64,000 nucleotides of DNA from Ligula intestinalis (Eukaryota; Platyhelminthes; Cestoda; Diphyllobothriidea; Diphyllobothriidae). The notes beneath the pieces were generated by a model that saw nothing but the letters and a program-made list of their open reading frames with translations, had not been told where the DNA came from and made no database searches. Positions within the stretch are counted from its first letter, which is position 1. Every line of letters starts with the position of its first letter. The stretch is from positions 91,628,500-91,692,499 of the forward strand of contig JAYGXS010000002.1 of NCBI GenBank assembly GCA_036362985.1. The letters are read 5' to 3'. Shown one piece after another: positions 43,880 through 56,556 of this stretch. Both the position numbers and the translations under genes were made by a program.

Positions 43880-44285
43880 CAAACTCACGTGCGCATACAC
43901 CCGCGTATACATGTAAGTTCAAATAAGCGCGTTTGCCTGAGGGCCACTTGACTAAAACACCCCTCGGCCGATGAAGCACAGACTTCTACAGGCGACATCC
44001 ACTCGGGCAATCGCAACACACCAATGAAAGGACACTTGAACTCGCCCCACAGCCATGTAAACGAAACTGTTATCACCCCACACAACACTCAGTCGACTCT
44101 CTCAGGTCTGGCAGTCAGGACCAGTCCTGGCTTCGCCAGTGGCCACTGCCACCTGCGACGGCAATTCAGGATTCTGTATACAGTAAACCCCTCATTCTGG
44201 TGACCCTTGCCTTTCCCCTCCAACCTGGTATTCCACCTGATGATTGTAGTGATCTAGACAGAACCACTACTTAGACCCCTACAAA
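43880..44285 (+). repeat. Unclassified repeat U, uninterrupted copy
   Basis: Continuous homologue of the flanks at 42890-43087 and 43585-43700. It helps define the SIDE insertion boundaries. No coding. 44286-44849 shows nothing. Confidence 0.6.
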
Positions 44286-44849
44286 GCCAAACGGTCAGTT
44301 TGAGGGATCCGGGACACTACCCACAGAAAATTGTCAAAATGTTTCTTGCTATTTCTAAACAAAGTCAATAACCATCAGGCACATACTGGGCTGTCACAGT
44401 GCAAAATATGCTAATATCTGAAGAAAATTAAATTGAAAAATAGCATAAGGGTAGTTGAAAGACAAGTTTCGCTCCACAGTGTATCATTGACTCATTCACT
44501 TGCACACAGACACGCATCATTCGTTACTGCAAATGAGGTTCACTCATTTGACAAGAAGTTTTGGGGTTTTAGAATTACCGTTTTGTTTAGAAAGTCCTAC
44601 CGTTAACCAAGTTCATATAAGGCTCAAAACTTCCCTCGTGTTCTCATTTATTTTGGAGGTCTTAAATGTTTAATTTAATGTGTCAATTGATACAGTTGAC
44701 AAGATTTTTAATGCATAAGACATATTTCGTGAATTATTGCAGATATTACCAGTTGGGTTGCAAACACATGTGGTTTTAGGTACGCCATGAACAGCAGGCA
44801 CTTACAAAAGGTTAATATGCGAAAAAATACGAGGTCCAGATAACATACT

Positions 44850-45110
44850 CCTTTCATCATCCCCGTGAGGGCACGAGCAATTCAAATAGCCAGAAAAACC
44901 AAACGGTGCAATCGATTGACACATGGGCATTAGGCAAGGCTAGTGGTCGGGCACATTCATCTGACGCGAACAGGAGTACAGAAACCACGCTCTGACAATG
45001 GAAGCGAGCACGCTTTTGAAACGTCAGCTAAAATACATATTGGTCCCAGAAATAGTCTCTTCTTCTTCTTCTTCCTCTTCCGGGGATGATGAAAGGAATA
45101 CTAAGAAAAG
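44850..45110 (+). repeat. PLE pseudo-LTR, second ribozyme subfamily
   Basis: A minus-orientation outer end CTTTCATCATCCCC (44852-44865) abuts a plus copy running through GTGAGGGCACGAGCAATTCA, a ribozyme relic (44989-45028) and the outer end TTCCTCTTCCGGGGATGATG. The ribozyme has CUGACAA (G8 changed to A), stem II AAGC/GCUU, GAAACGUC and stem I GCU/AGC. The G8 change should inactivate it. 45111-45776 shows nothing. Confidence 0.65.
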
Positions 45111-45776
45111 GTTATTTCGGAGATAATTGGGGCGTTAGGAATCTTTCAGCGAGAGTTAATCTATAATTGTTGCTCTTCTTATTTGTTAGCGATCAGATCT
45201 CAGCACTGGCCTTCTTTTTGCCAGAGCGAATTCAGATTTCCACGCATGCTAAGAGTGTGAGATAGATGATCCGAAGAACCGACCGACCGACCGGCAGAAA
45301 GAAAACCACAATCATTTGCGAGAGAACATGAGAAAAAAAGGCAAGATAGTTCACAGTCAGCGCTGCGATATAACGGGAAGAAAGGCAGCAGCGGGGGGCG
45401 CGCGCGTCACGCAAGGAAAGGCTTTACACAGACCCATTTTTCAGCGACCACATTTTCTTCAAATACAAAATTAGAAGTCGCAAACAACTCTGCTGCAGGC
45501 GGCGAGAAAGGACAGTGCACCAAATGATAGAGAGTAGACCAAGGACGAGGGTTAACAAACGATCACTGTCGTCTCGTTGTCTATATCGAGCGGCACTACC
45601 ACAACCTGCCTATTTGTGTTCTAGTTAGATTACTTAAACCATAGAGAATGGAATAACCTGATTTGTACCTCCTCAGGTAGGTATTCGTGTAGCCATCACT
45701 TCCCTTCATTTAACAATAACATAACTTTAAAGATAACGATAAAACTAAGATTTACTGGACCCATGGCATTTCGAGA

Positions 45777-46360
45777 GTGTTCTTCAGTTGCTGCCTCTTA
45801 TTACGTAACGTGGCCACCAGAGCTAAGGAACGTTTACCTAGCTGGTTAATGAAACAAGAAAAGAGGATTCCCTGGTTATCAATTAGTGAACATCTGCTAG
45901 ACAAAGGCTATTCTGTTAAACCCAAATATCCTTTCCGAGTATTTGTTCGGGCACGAACAACTTGCACCTTACGCTACCTGGAGGCAGCCTACATACGGCG
46001 GTTCAAACCCGACCTATGTAAACAGCTGGAGCATGTAGTGAACCTAAATCTGCCTTGGTAACATTGGCTCCCTGTGTACACATTTCCCCTCCCAAATTTT
46101 TTTACCTCAGACGTCTTTCTCCGCTTTTTGCTGACCATAGCGTTTTGACTTCCTATGTTATTGATTAGCCTCTTGACCATTTCTTATGCCCTTGTGTTTG
46201 TATCGATTTTTCTGTATGAATTCAATTAGTATTTTATTTTATGTGATTCACGTTACGCAATGAGAGGCAGCAACTGAAGAGCTCTCTTGAAATGCCATAA
46301 ATCCAATAAATCTTGCTTTTAGTGCTAACTTTAAATTTGCACCTGGGAAACATTGCTTCA
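45777..46360 (+). pseudogene. PLE GIY-YIG C-terminal fragment with 3' UTR
   Basis: The open frame reads LPSWLMKQEKRIPWLSISEHLLDKG, PKYPFRVFVRARTTCTLRYLEA and YIRRFKPDLCKQLEHV, ending NLPW-stop at 46061. This is the C-terminal half of a GIY-YIG domain of the 41435 type. The following about 290 bp (CCTATGTTATTGATT.GCCTCTT, 'tcgatttttctgtatgaattcaatt') are shared with 9335-9490 and represent the element's 3' UTR. Confidence 0.7.
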
Positions 46361-49194
46361 AATAACATAACTATCTGCCTCCCTATAACATAAGAAACAT
46401 TACCTTGCTGTTGAGACGTTTGGCATTATCGTTAACGCTAATAACTTGACATTCAATATTACTCAACACAGCACTGTTTATCATATACTTGATTGTCCTC
46501 CTTTTTGGTTCCCCTATCCCCCTTCTTATTTGTTTGAATATCCCATATTGGTCCCGCGCAAACTGACATTATCTCGCTGCTCCTGAGCTTGGATACTTCG
46601 TGTGTAAGCGTACTATTATTTTTTTAATGTCCTCCAATTAGAGAACCATTCCAATCGATTCAGTAAAGTTATTGATTCAATTTAAAGGACAACGCGTCTT
46701 ACCAAATTAACAAGTAAAAAGCAGACCGGTCTTAAGTATCTGGTTAATTAAAGAGAAGGCAACCTCTACAAGGTTTCTTACAAAAAATGCTAACAAATAC
46801 ATGAAATCAGGGAGATAAAAACCCCCTGTTAATAAAGTCTCCCTTTCTCTACGACAGCACAATAGGAAGGTGGACATTACAGCGGTAAGCCAGTTCTAGG
46901 CGAAAAAGCGAGTCTTGTACAGCACAGACATCAGAATTTGACACGGTCAATGATAATACACTATGAGGGACTAGCATGAGTGGAAGTCGGTCTGCAGGAA
47001 GGCGTAAAAGAAGAACGAACTACTAGGATCGCTTAACGCGTCTCACCACTGTGCTATCAGGCCTACCAGTTGTTCCCAAGAGATCAACATCGCATTTTTT
47101 GACACACGAGGCGAAAATCAACCGTTGACAACGGATCGATTGGTTTTGCTGAGGTTGCAAGACAAATGTCCTACGCGCGTAAGACTAAGGACCAAATTGA
47201 CAGAACGTCAGAGCAGCGCAAGCCTTGATTAGATAACTTAAAGACAAGTTATCCAACGCCAGTTTGCAGGAATTTTTGCGTGTCGTTTCACTTGCTTCTA
47301 ATTAACTAACAGCGAGAGCGATTTCTCTCCTGTACCAGATTGCAAAAGGGCTTTAAACACACAACACCAAACAGAAGTGTTTCAAGTTCTCACGAGGCAT
47401 TGCCGGATTAAGAGTCATGAGCGAACGGAGTAGTCCCGACTGTCCCCCGAGAGATCGCTGTCTGGGCACTGAAGAGCCGCTCGATGTTATAGTTTTGTTT
47501 ATTGTGAAAAAGTTCTTGTCAAAGTACCAAAAGCGTACCTTTTCAGGGCGATAATCTTTAGAGTGCTCACCAGAGGTCATATTTGAAATGCGGGATCCGA
47601 GTTTACTCTTGGGTCCCAAGAGAACATACTTTGTAGGCAGCAGAAGTAAAAATTTTTAAACATCTGACCTAATTGCAAAAACATCGCGGGATTCAAAATA
47701 ATGACAGCAAGAACCTGAGCTACAGCCTCTGATCAGGAGCTCCGATTTTAAGCACAATTGAATCAAATTACCCGCCAGATATACAGTAAGGTATAGATAG
47801 GATCTGCTGTGTATGTTCGCCCATAGAGTCGAAAGTTGGTGACCAAATGCGCGCGTCAAACACCGGTTAAGGTCACGGACGCTGGCGCACGCCTCTCATT
47901 GTTCTGACTAGCCAGCCTTCACCCCCTGGCCAACGGGTTCACTCCTCCCTTTGCTCTGATTGGCTAACCCTCAGCCTCTTACCTCTAAGCCACACCATAA
48001 AAGCCCTCTTTGTCAAAGTGCCTCATCACTTGGACTGTTCCTTCACCATCAATTGGTTAAGCTATAAAGATGCGAGGCCGACTAACAGTGTTGCAAAAAG
48101 GGACTCTATGCGGCATGAGTCGGGGCCAGTAAACATATCTCCGGCTCTCTTGTTCCAGTCTTTCCATGGGAACGCTATGAGAGAAAGATGATGTAATGTG
48201 GTCAATGCTGCAAAGGTCTGGACCTCCCTGCGGCCTACAAAGTCCTGCGCCATTACGTAAGTAAAGGACGGGACGCGGTTAAACCCAATTCAGGATTTGC
48301 AGATGAAGACGACACTGTGACGAAACCACCAGGAGAAGGAGTAGGATTGGCAGCATCCTCTACCGTGGGGACAGAACAGACCGCCAATTGCCGTCACGCC
48401 AAGCCCAAATCCACACGCAATATCAGGCAGCGAAAGGGGAAAAACCGATCAGCCCAAGGCCAATACTTACAGCCGCAATTTTAAACTGCTGATCGATAAC
48501 AGTCAGTATTCACTTTGACAAAGGACAGCAGGCCCAGCTGTCCGAAACGACAGCAAATGTTCAAGTTTATTCCGGTGAGCCAAAGATGACTTAAAATTCA
48601 TATCACGGATTTCTGAAATTTTCGAATTTAACATGTATTTATCGAAATCCTCCAAACACTCCAAAAAGCGGTGTAAAGTGAGAGTAAGAAAAGGCCCCTA
48701 CGGTAGGATGTCGTTTCAAATAAAAAAGTAGGGCTGGCACTACTTGGGAGCCCTTAAAACCACGAATTTTGGCGAATGCTGTCAGTGCCAGTGCGTCAGA
48801 TCAGTTAAGACTGCGTCGAAGTACAAAGAAGAAAAAATGGCTGCGCACTCAGCCCGAATAAGTAGGCGTCGCTAAGTCAAAGGGGAAAAAAGAAGGGTAC
48901 ACATGCCCATATTTCATCCAGCGTTGCAGTGAACGGCGAAAAGCATATTAGCACTCCCGCAGGAACAATGTGCCCTGCGCTGCTGATATTTAAGGTATAT
49001 ACCCCTTCAGGGCAATAAGCCCATCCATAATTCAAGTGACACCATCTGCTTTCTGATACTCCCTTGCTGATTGCAGTGACCGCCGACAAGTTTGGAAAAA
49101 CAGAAATATCTGTCCAGTCCGCTGCGCGTCGTACCAAGGGAGAGCATTTAGGCCATCGAGAAGTAATTTTCATTCGTAAACTTTTTTCACGAAG
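46361..49194. other. Intron, no recognisable gene or repeat
   Basis: A long stretch with short ORFs lacking domain features. 47900-48040 has CCTTTGCTCTGATTGGCT (CCAAT-like) followed by CCATAAAAGCCC (TATA-like), which looks promoter- or LTR-like on the plus strand. No downstream ORF supports a gene. Confidence 0.4.
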
Positions 49195-49560
49195 CAGACA
49201 CGATCACTGAAAGATGAGGTTTATTAGCCTGACGTCTCTGATAGTGAGTTCGAGAGGCAGTCCAAAACATCATGATAATAAAACCCTTGTTCCGGTAATC
49301 GCGTCTACTTCTTCGTGAGTATTTCCTGAAACTCACCTCTTCGCTTCTATAGCAAATTGTTTGGGCACAACGTGGTTTGCGCGACCCGGCGATGGGAAAC
49401 CTTCACCCTTCGAGAGACCCCATACGTATGCGCAAATCCGGTTTCTACACAGATGTCCCCACAACAACGCGCTACTGAAATGCGTTTCCTACTCGCTTCC
49501 AATTAACACGGCATTGCTGAGACGAGTGGGGTTTTCCCGGTCAGGTAAACCTGTAATTTC
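49195..49560 (+). mobile_element. PLE 5' fragment with pseudo-LTR
   Basis: A head-to-head start (minus 49195-49235, plus from 49236) carries a ribozyme relic (CUGAUAG). It is followed by the outer CGCGTCTACTTCTTC region and then coding: RPHTYAQIRFLHRCPHNNAL and KCVSYSLPINTALLRRV. These align with STYAQIRFLHSCLDNNVL and KCVSKRPPVNTESARRKV near the start of PLE1. It is the only 5'-end PLE coding fragment outside PLE1. 49561-50517 has only a (GA)n tract at 49965-49985 and a C10A10 run at 50005-50024. Confidence 0.7.
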
Positions 49561-50643
49561 TCTATCAGTTCTTAGAAAGGTTGGCGTAGTCCGCCTGTAT
49601 TTATTCCAATTTAGCAATTGGCTAGCAATGAGATATTCCCAGTAGGTCACCCGCTTGTAAGAGGGTGATAAACGTGTCTCGATTATCGGGTGAAGGATGT
49701 GAACAGAGCAAGTCTACCCAGAACTCTGATCCGTTTCTCGCTTAGATTTTCCTTCAATTAAATCTTAGAAGTGCCATCTCCCCTCCAGTTTGTATGTCGA
49801 CGTGCATGTGCGGGGTTGCTGTTGTAAAGGCAGGAACTTCTTCTACCCTGCATCGGCGCCTGGAGATCTGCATAAGAAGCGGCTTTTGCTCAAAAGAAAG
49901 TGCGAGAGAAAGGGCTATTTGGACTACTATACTGAGCAGGCGTAGTAATAATACGAATAACTGTGGAGAGAGAGAGAGAGAAAGAGGGATCAGCGCATTC
50001 CTCACCCCCCCCCCAAAAAAAAAACGACTGATGTGCTAGAAGCTGACAGAACGTGGCAGATTGACAACTGACAATATAACTTGACCTAAACTCAGGTTGC
50101 AATGACTACCCCGCCATATTTAGCCCCTTCATGCCATTCGGACTCAGACGAAATCCAAGCCGCTCTTATCGAGGGGGTACGCGATGGGGATCAGATCGTG
50201 CATAAACAGCCTTGTTAGTTCTGTCAGCTGTACCCGGTCATGTTTACACTAACATGAGGGAAGAGAGAGGGGGCACCTCTACGGCACTATCAAGTAATTC
50301 ACACCCAAATTACCTCCATAAGCTACCTCAGGGGAGGCGGTAGACGAAGTCTTGCGTGACGGTTGAACCATGAGGGGGTTAAAGGGAGACCTGACTTGTC
50401 ATGTCTAACTGATCACCAGTCTGGATGTGCGTATTAGCTAATGACAATGATGTTCCAGCAACGACTTTACCAGCTGACTTTTACGCTGTAAATCGCCACC
50501 ACTTACATTTACCGTTACCACCGGGAACCACAGCAGACGCGTCTACGAATCGCGTTCCCACCCGCCCTCCCGGCGGCCAAGGTCTGCTACACCCATCTCC
50601 CTACGTTGGATCAACTCTCCCCTCCGCCCAATCCGTGTTTTTG

Positions 50644-51822
50644 ATGACTGAACAGCCCCTCCCGGCCACGCTGCTCCGACTCCTCCTCCTCGCCACCGGA
50701 ATCGAGGCCAGCTCTGGACCTCTCTGGTACTGCTCGTTCTGCCGAGTCCGTCTGGGCCGCCGCGACTGGTTTGTACGTTGCGGCTCCTGCAATGGCTGCT
50801 GCCATCTCCGCTGCAGTGGCCTCGCCACGGCTGCCGATTGGTCGCTCACCTTCGCGTGTCCCAGCTGTCCCGTGCCCCCACCGATCTCTATGCCTCCAGC
50901 CCGTCCAGTCCTGAACCCAAATCCTCTGGTCTCCGACCTTGCCTCACCACCTGGTCTTAAAATATTACAATTCAACGCCAACGGCCTCCTTGGGAAGCTT
51001 GACCAGCTTCTGGCCTTCATGCGCTCGCAGAGCACAGCTGTGGCGGCTATCCAAGAGACAAAGTGGTCTAACTCCACTAAGGTCCCTTCCTGTGCCGATT
51101 ACACGATTGTCCGTCGCAACCGCGGCCTCAACAAAGGCGGAGGTTTGGCCTTCCTGGTGGACAAATCCATTGCCCATCACCAGCTTCCCCTGCTTGGAGC
51201 CGATACCACGGAAGTACTGGCGATTTTCCTTGACATTGGCCTGGCGCCGCTAACCATCGTGAACGTGTACATCCCTCCAACTTCCAGTTGTTCTCCCGGT
51301 TTCACCGCCTCTATCGCTCCCTACTTACCTTCTGGAGACAGTCTGGTGCTAGGTGACTTCAACGTTCACCATGACCTATGGTGCTCTAACTTGGCAGCCG
51401 ACCCCCGAGGAGAAGTTCTGGCTGATGAAATAGAACACGCCCCCTTTGCCGTTCTCAACGAGAACAGCCAAACGCGGCTCCCGACCAACGGCGCCTCCAG
51501 CTCGCCCGATGTTTCCCTCGCCAGTCTCAGTCTGGTAGCCTCCACCATGTGGAACACGGAAATCAGCCTGGGTAGCGACCACCTCCCCATTGTGCTCGAA
51601 TTGGCCACCGCCGCCGAGCGTATCAAAGCCCCCAACAGGCACTTCATTAATTTCAAGAAAGCCAATTGGGCAGCGTTCACGACCGAATGCGAAGCCGAGA
51701 TCGATGGCCTACCGCCTCCCACCTGTGTCCACATGGGGGAGCGAGCCCTTCGTCGACTACTCCTGGCAGCAGCAAGTCACCACATCCCTAACGGCCGCAT
51801 TCCCTTTCTCCGTCCTAACTAG
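50644..51822 (+). pseudogene. LINE ORF part 1: zinc finger and APE endonuclease
   Basis: I start at ATG 50644 (MTEQPLPATLL), since the upstream frame is UTR. A PHD-like C4HC3 cluster follows: CSFC, CGSC, HLRC, CPSC (about 50730-50870). The endonuclease domain begins LKILQFNANGLLGKLDQLL and includes AIQETKW (catalytic Glu), NVYIPPTS, VLGDFNVHHDLW and SLGSDHLPIVLEL (catalytic Asp-His). All are conserved motifs of the exonuclease-endonuclease-phosphatase fold that nicks target DNA. The TAG at 51820-51822 interrupts an otherwise continuous frame. Confidence 0.87.
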
Positions 51823-52840
51823 CCACCCGAAGCCTCCCGCCTGGAACGAGAGAGAGACGAAATAAGAGCGCGTGATGCCAGTGACCCGCGCGTTGGCGAA
51901 CTGAATGGCTTAATCACTAAGACTCTCAACGATGGCAAACGCCAACGCTGGCATGAACTAGTTTCAGGTTGCAATTTCAGCGGCAACTCAGATGCCACTT
52001 GGAAGCTTTTACGCAACCTGACCAAACCCCGGGCTGATACATCAAACCAGTCTATTAGCTTTGGGGACGGCAAGTTCATTTCCAACAACGGTAAGATCGC
52101 CGCGAAGATGAACAAGCTGTTCTCGCCCCGCTCGGCGCCCAGTCCCAAAAGCCAGCGCCCCCTTCTTCGCCTCCTCCATAAAGCCCCGCCCCCAGACATT
52201 TCCTTTTCGGCTGATGCCATCCTCACCGCCGTCAAGAAAATGAGAGCTTCGAAAGCCTTAGGACCAGATGGTCTGGCGCCTATCCATGTGCGCCACATCG
52301 GCCCGAAGGTGGCTGCCTACCTTGCCGCCCTCTTCAACCTTTCACTGGGAACTTCAATCATCCCTGATTGCTGGCGCCAGTCGATCATTATCCCCCTGGT
52401 CAAAACGGGTAAGGACCCCTGCCTAGCGACCTCTTATCGTCCAATTGCCCTCCTCAGTCCATTGGCGAAGATCCTGGAACGGCTCATCCACCCAATTCTG
52501 ACGTCTGTGGCGGAACTATCTTGCCACCAACATGGGTTCCGATCGGGTCGTGGAACTACAACGGCGCTTTTCGAGCACAGCGACGCTATCCTCGAGGGCT
52601 TCAATCAACAGAAGCCCGCTTCGCGGACCGTGGCAGTCTCAATTGACCTGTCACGAGCCCTTGACTGCGTCCGCCACGATCAGCTCCTGCAGGACTAAGT
52701 CTCGTTGAACGTCCCGACTGGTCTGGTCCGATGGTTGGCAGCTTACATCCGTGGCCGTCACGATCGTGTCCTCTTCCGGGGTGCTCTCTCTAAGCCCCGT
52801 AAGCAGACCTGTAGCGTCCCTCAAGGCTCTGTGCCTCAGC
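51823..52840 (+). pseudogene. LINE ORF part 2: linker and RT fingers/palm
   Basis: Same frame as part 1: PPEASRLERERDEIRARD, WKLLRNLTKPRAD, then RT blocks KMRASKALGPDGL, WRQSIIIPLVKTGKDP, YRPIALLSPLAKILERL, HQHGFRSGRGTTTAL and AVSIDLSRALDCVRHD (motif A with its Asp). A TAA at 52696-52698 interrupts it. The frame resumes with VPTGLVRWLAAYIRGR and CSVPQGSV, where an extra C near 52832 shifts the frame. Confidence 0.85.
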
Positions 52841-53264
52841 CCGACGCTCTTTAACATCTACTTGCGAGAGCTCCCACTCCCCCGGGCACCTGTGCAAGTG
52901 GTATCCTATGCGGACGATGTTACGTTCTTTTGCCGGCACCATGACATCGATCAGGCTGCACAGCTCCTCACGGAGTTCATGCCTGTTGTCGAAAACTTCC
53001 TCACCCAGCGCGGAATGACGATCTCGGCAGCCAAGTCGTCCGTAACTGTTTTTACGCTTGATCCGAACGAGTTCAATCGTCACCCGGTCATCACCGTCAA
53101 TAAGGCGTCCTTACCGCTCGTCCGCAAGCCCAAACTCCTTGGTGTGCGTTTTGATCCGCTCTTCACGTTCGCAGACCATGCCAGGGAGACCGCAAGCAAA
53201 GTAAGCCGCTGCACCAAGGTCCTCAAGGCTCTAGCAGGCACATCCTGGGGCTGCGCGAAAGAGA
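52833..53264 (+). pseudogene. LINE ORF part 3: RT motif C and thumb
   Basis: After the frameshift: LFNIYLRELPLPRAP, VVSYADDVTFFCRH (motif C, intact YADD), GMTISAAKSSVTVFTLDPNE and PKLLGVRFDPLFTFADHARE. The catalytic aspartates are kept, so loss of function came from stops and shifts and not from the active site. A second shift occurs near 53265. Confidence 0.85.
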
Positions 53265-54023
53265 CTGTCGACTGCTTTCAAGGCGCTGGCCCAGCCGCAC
53301 CTCACTTATGCGGCATCAATCTGGTCTCCTACGACGAGCTCTTCCAGCCTCCGCCGCCTCCAGTCAGCCCAAAATGCTGCCCTCCGCACGATCACGGGTT
53401 GCTATAAAATGTCGCCTATAGATCATCTTCATGCGGAGGTTTCTTTTCTACCGGTCGCCCATCACAACACTCTCCTTAGCCAGCAGTTCTGGTGGAGTTG
53501 TTCGCAACCCGGCCATCCCAATCATCACCGTTGCACCGCTCCCGAGCCCTGCCGCAACGTCCGGCCGTCTATTCGAGCACTCCACAAGGAAGCTGCTGCC
53601 TCGTCTCTCGCGGATCTACCTGTTGATAGCTCTGCCACCAAGACAGGCTTCCAGCGTCTCCACCAGAGATTCGTTGTCGAGGAGAAACGAGGTTACCGTA
53701 CCCCGGTCCTTTTGGATGACTATCCACTCCCGATTGCGACCTCGGAACGACATCTCCCGAGGGTCACTCGCTGTACCCTGGCGCAGCTACGCAGTGGCTA
53801 CTGCATGCTCCTTCGCCAGTACCAGCACCGGCTCGACCCATCCATACCCGACTGCTGTCCCGACTGCGGCGTCTCACCACATGACTGCCGTCATCTGTTC
53901 GCCTGCAGCTCTCGGCCAGGCACCCACCTCACTCTCGCGGACCTGTGGCTCAAGCCGGTCGAGGTCGCGGCTTTTCTCCGTCTCCCAAATACTCCCAGTT
54001 TGAATTCCGGCGGGGATTCCTGA
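53265..54023 (+). pseudogene. LINE ORF part 4: C-terminal Cys/His region
   Basis: Third frame: TAFKALAQPHLTYAASIWSP, RRLQSAQNAALRTITGC, VAHHNTLLSQQFWW, LPRVTRCTLAQLRSGYC, and CCPDCGVSPHDCRHLFAC, a Cys/His knuckle typical of LINE C-termini. It ends at a stop by 54023, close to the (CA)n tail. Confidence 0.82.
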
Positions 54024-54289
54024 TCCAACTATGGGCTACGACACACACACACACACACACAGACCGTTACCACAGGTTTCGGACGGTTAGATAAAGCCAT
54101 TTAGTTGCCATGGCAACAGCCGGTGCACATATTTCACAGATTGGAAACGGTCAGGCAAAGGTAAATTTACTCCCGATTTTTGAGCCTCCTCACTATTTAA
54201 GCATTCCAATTTACCTACTGCGCAAACTGAAGCAAGACACTTTGTAAATTTGATTTATGCTCTTATAGAGAAGGGTACCAAATGGAATC

Positions 54290-54400
54290 GATAAAATCAT
54301 GGGAGAGTGGGATTGCCATTTCTAGCTCATTAACCGTCATCAGATAGTCAGACCCAATCTCAGGTGTGCATCAACTGAGATTCGAAGAGTATGAAAATCA
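54290..54400 (-). repeat. tRNA-derived SINE body, minus copy
   Basis: Minus strand: ATTGGGTCTGACTATCTGAT, with CUGAUGA and GAAA intact, stem II GGUU/AGCU (two G-U pairs), but stem I (GACUAU against CCACUC) and the stem III palindrome are lost. It is a ribozyme relic. No tRNA head is visible. Confidence 0.6.
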
Positions 54401-54849
54401 TGAAACATTGGAGAAAAGTACGAGTAGTAAGACCTGTGTTTAGGCAGGCCTGAGGAAGTAGCAGATCTTGGAAAACGTCTAACTTACTTCCAGCCGTACA
54501 ATAAATAAAAACTCGAAAATGTGAATCATCTATGGGTAATATTTTAGGAGAAACGACTTATTGCCCAAAGACTATAAGAAAGCAAGATTTTGTAAACACC
54601 ATTCAGGAAAAGGAAAAGCGGTTGGACGGTCATAAGCAACCAAAGCCATTGTAGGTACCCTTTCAACAGTAGCAGTATTCAAGCTGGATTATCCTGGGAA
54701 CCTGAACAGATGGCTAAAGGAAGCCGTCAAGGCAGGGCTCTTGAATTAGCATACGTTTAATGTGAGACCGCAATACCGTAATTGTCTATAGTTAAGCCCA
54801 TATTTGACGCCCATTGTCAAATGAAGAAACGCTGCCAAAGTACACCTAC

Positions 54850-56078
54850 GACAGTTTAGGTTGGGAGAAAGGCCAGGGTATTCAACAGCGTCTCATAGGT
54901 TATCACCTTGGACACAAACTGGTTCCCAAAATATAAAAGAAGCGGGGTGAAAAGAACCTGAACTAGTCAATTGACAGTCCAGTAGACGTCAATGTTAGCT
55001 TTAAAACAAAGTGGAAACGCTAATTTCAGTCTCTTGGCGAAGGTGAGTTCCATATACATTTTTATACCCTTAGCAAGCAGAAATGGCGCTTTATAAACTC
55101 TGAAAATCCAAGGTGTTTGCACAAAAATCATTTCGATTTAGAATTCTCTATAGTTCTCATGGGGCAAGACTTGACCCAAGAAAATTCTTTTTCTCTAAGA
55201 GGGTAATCCAGGCATGGAATGCCCTTCCTGTGGATATTGTCATGTCCCCTTCCGTGGATGTTTTTAAGGCAAACCTAGACCGATATAATGAGTATCGTCA
55301 CGATTAAGTACTCCAAATCCAATCACTGAAGTATTCCGATTCTAAAAATTGAAGCGCTCTACATCCAAAACCTGAAATGCTAGAACTGCTATAAACATAT
55401 ACTAATAGTAATTTGTAAGAAGTATTATTATTAGTACTTAACGAAATGAGTTTCTGACATTATCTAGCTACGACGCCTCTACTCACTATGCGATCTGCGC
55501 CGATCGTGTCTGAGGACGCATCTACCGCACCTATGGTCCTAGGCTATGCGGCCCTGTCACACCCTTTCTCGTATCGACCACTGCTGACGACGTGGTGGGT
55601 TCCTCGGCTCTTGGCACAGCAAAGGCGTATCATGGTCGCATCTCCGGTCTTCGGGACGTTCTCGTGACTCCGAGGTCTCCTCCTCGTATGGTCCTTCGGG
55701 TGTAGATATTACTCGTCATGGACGCCATGGCTACCGTCAACATTCACAGAAGCATCATGCCCCTATTATTCACATGCTTCCCCACGAGCGACAGTTTTTC
55801 TCCCAAAAACCAAAAATGACATTCCATTTTGAATTATGAGCCAGCCTTAGGAGTTTTTTCACTCTCTGCTCTACTTCCTCAGTTACACTGCTGGCTCGTG
55901 TAAACTGCGTGTGAGTTTATTACTTGAAACAAGCGATTAGTCGTTTGAAATTGTGTCAACGACTTCTTTAGAATGTTCGGCTTTGCCGATGCATTTCTTA
56001 AATCCTATGTACTAAGAGGGAGTTCAAAGGCATTTGCCTACATTTCCTTCAATAAATTTGACTTGACTTGACTTGCTG
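54850..56078 (+). pseudogene. CR1-like LINE 3' fragment
   Basis: RLDPRKFFFSKRVIQAWNAL and PVDIVMSPSVDVFKANLDRY (55170-55290) form the block found at the very C-terminus of CR1/Jockey-type LINE ORF2s, followed by a stop at 55305. A 3' UTR runs to TTCAATAAATTTGAC and a (TTGAC)n tail at 56058-56075, a microsatellite tail as in CR1-type elements. Upstream homology between 54850 and 55110 is weak. 55480-55740 is a GC-richer stretch of unknown origin within it. Confidence 0.68.
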
Positions 56079-56202
56079 CTGTCAGCGGCTTATCGCTGCT
56101 GGACGCGCTACAGATGTTGGTTCTACGTTGCCGATAATCCGATAATACAAGACGACAAGCAATCTTACGCAGACATAAGGACAAGCTATAAAAACCACTC
56201 AC

Positions 56203-56556
56203 GGCTCGCATGTGCGGGTGGTCACGTTAGCCAGATAGCCGACAGGACAGGAGGCGACACAGGATCCAACCCGGAGACGACGATCTCTGAAGGCGTGGTT
56301 TGGTAGACGTGCTGATAACTCCGGTGCGAGACCCGGGGAGTCAGCAGGTGTCAGCAAGGGCAGCAGGAAGGAGTCACCAAAGCACTGGATACAGTCGATG
56401 GAGGAGTGTGGTCGCAGGCATTCCGCGCAGGCGGCCCAGCAACGCTCGCAGAGCAGGGCTGGCACGCCACCGGAGGCATGAGCACCACCGGAAACATTGT
56501 GAATGAGGAAGCTGACCAAGATGGTTGTGGCGGGCGGGCACTCGGCCAGGCATTGG
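56203..56556 (-). CDS. Furin/PCSK5-like convertase, Cys-rich repeat exon 2
   Basis: 354 nt on the minus strand. The acceptor is cttccattcttatctag at 56557, and its first base C completes the Gly codon from the exon at 57639. It begins QCLAECPPATTILVSF, then CERCWAACAECLRPHSS, DCIQCFGDSFLL, a Pro-rich spacer, and GSCVASCPVGYLANVTTRTC with E and a split Pro codon at CC|GTGAGT (phase 2). The repeat pattern C-x2-C...C-x2-C followed by G-x-C-x3-CP-x-GY is that of furin-like repeats. The spacer (about 25 residues) is longer than usual. Two N-glycosylation sites (NVS, NVT) are present. Confidence 0.82.

Larger units (their letters stand above)
50518..54063 (+). mobile_element. Nearly full-length APE-type non-LTR retrotransposon (LINE)
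   Basis: A 5' UTR (50518-50643), one long coding region with a zinc-finger N-terminus, an apurinic-like endonuclease, reverse transcriptase and a Cys/His C-terminus, then CCGGCGGGGATTCCTGATCC and a (CA)n tail (54035-54062). Two in-frame stops (51820, 52696) and two frameshifts (near 52832 and 53265) inactivate it. The 5' end is defined by homology with the SIDEs. It lies in the 15-kb intron on the strand opposite to the host gene. The clade looks Jockey/I-like from domain order; it is not RTE. Confidence 0.88.

Noticed and set aside
47900..48060. Promoter with CCAAT and TATA-like boxes
   Set aside because: No downstream coding sequence or second copy supports it; such words are common by chance.
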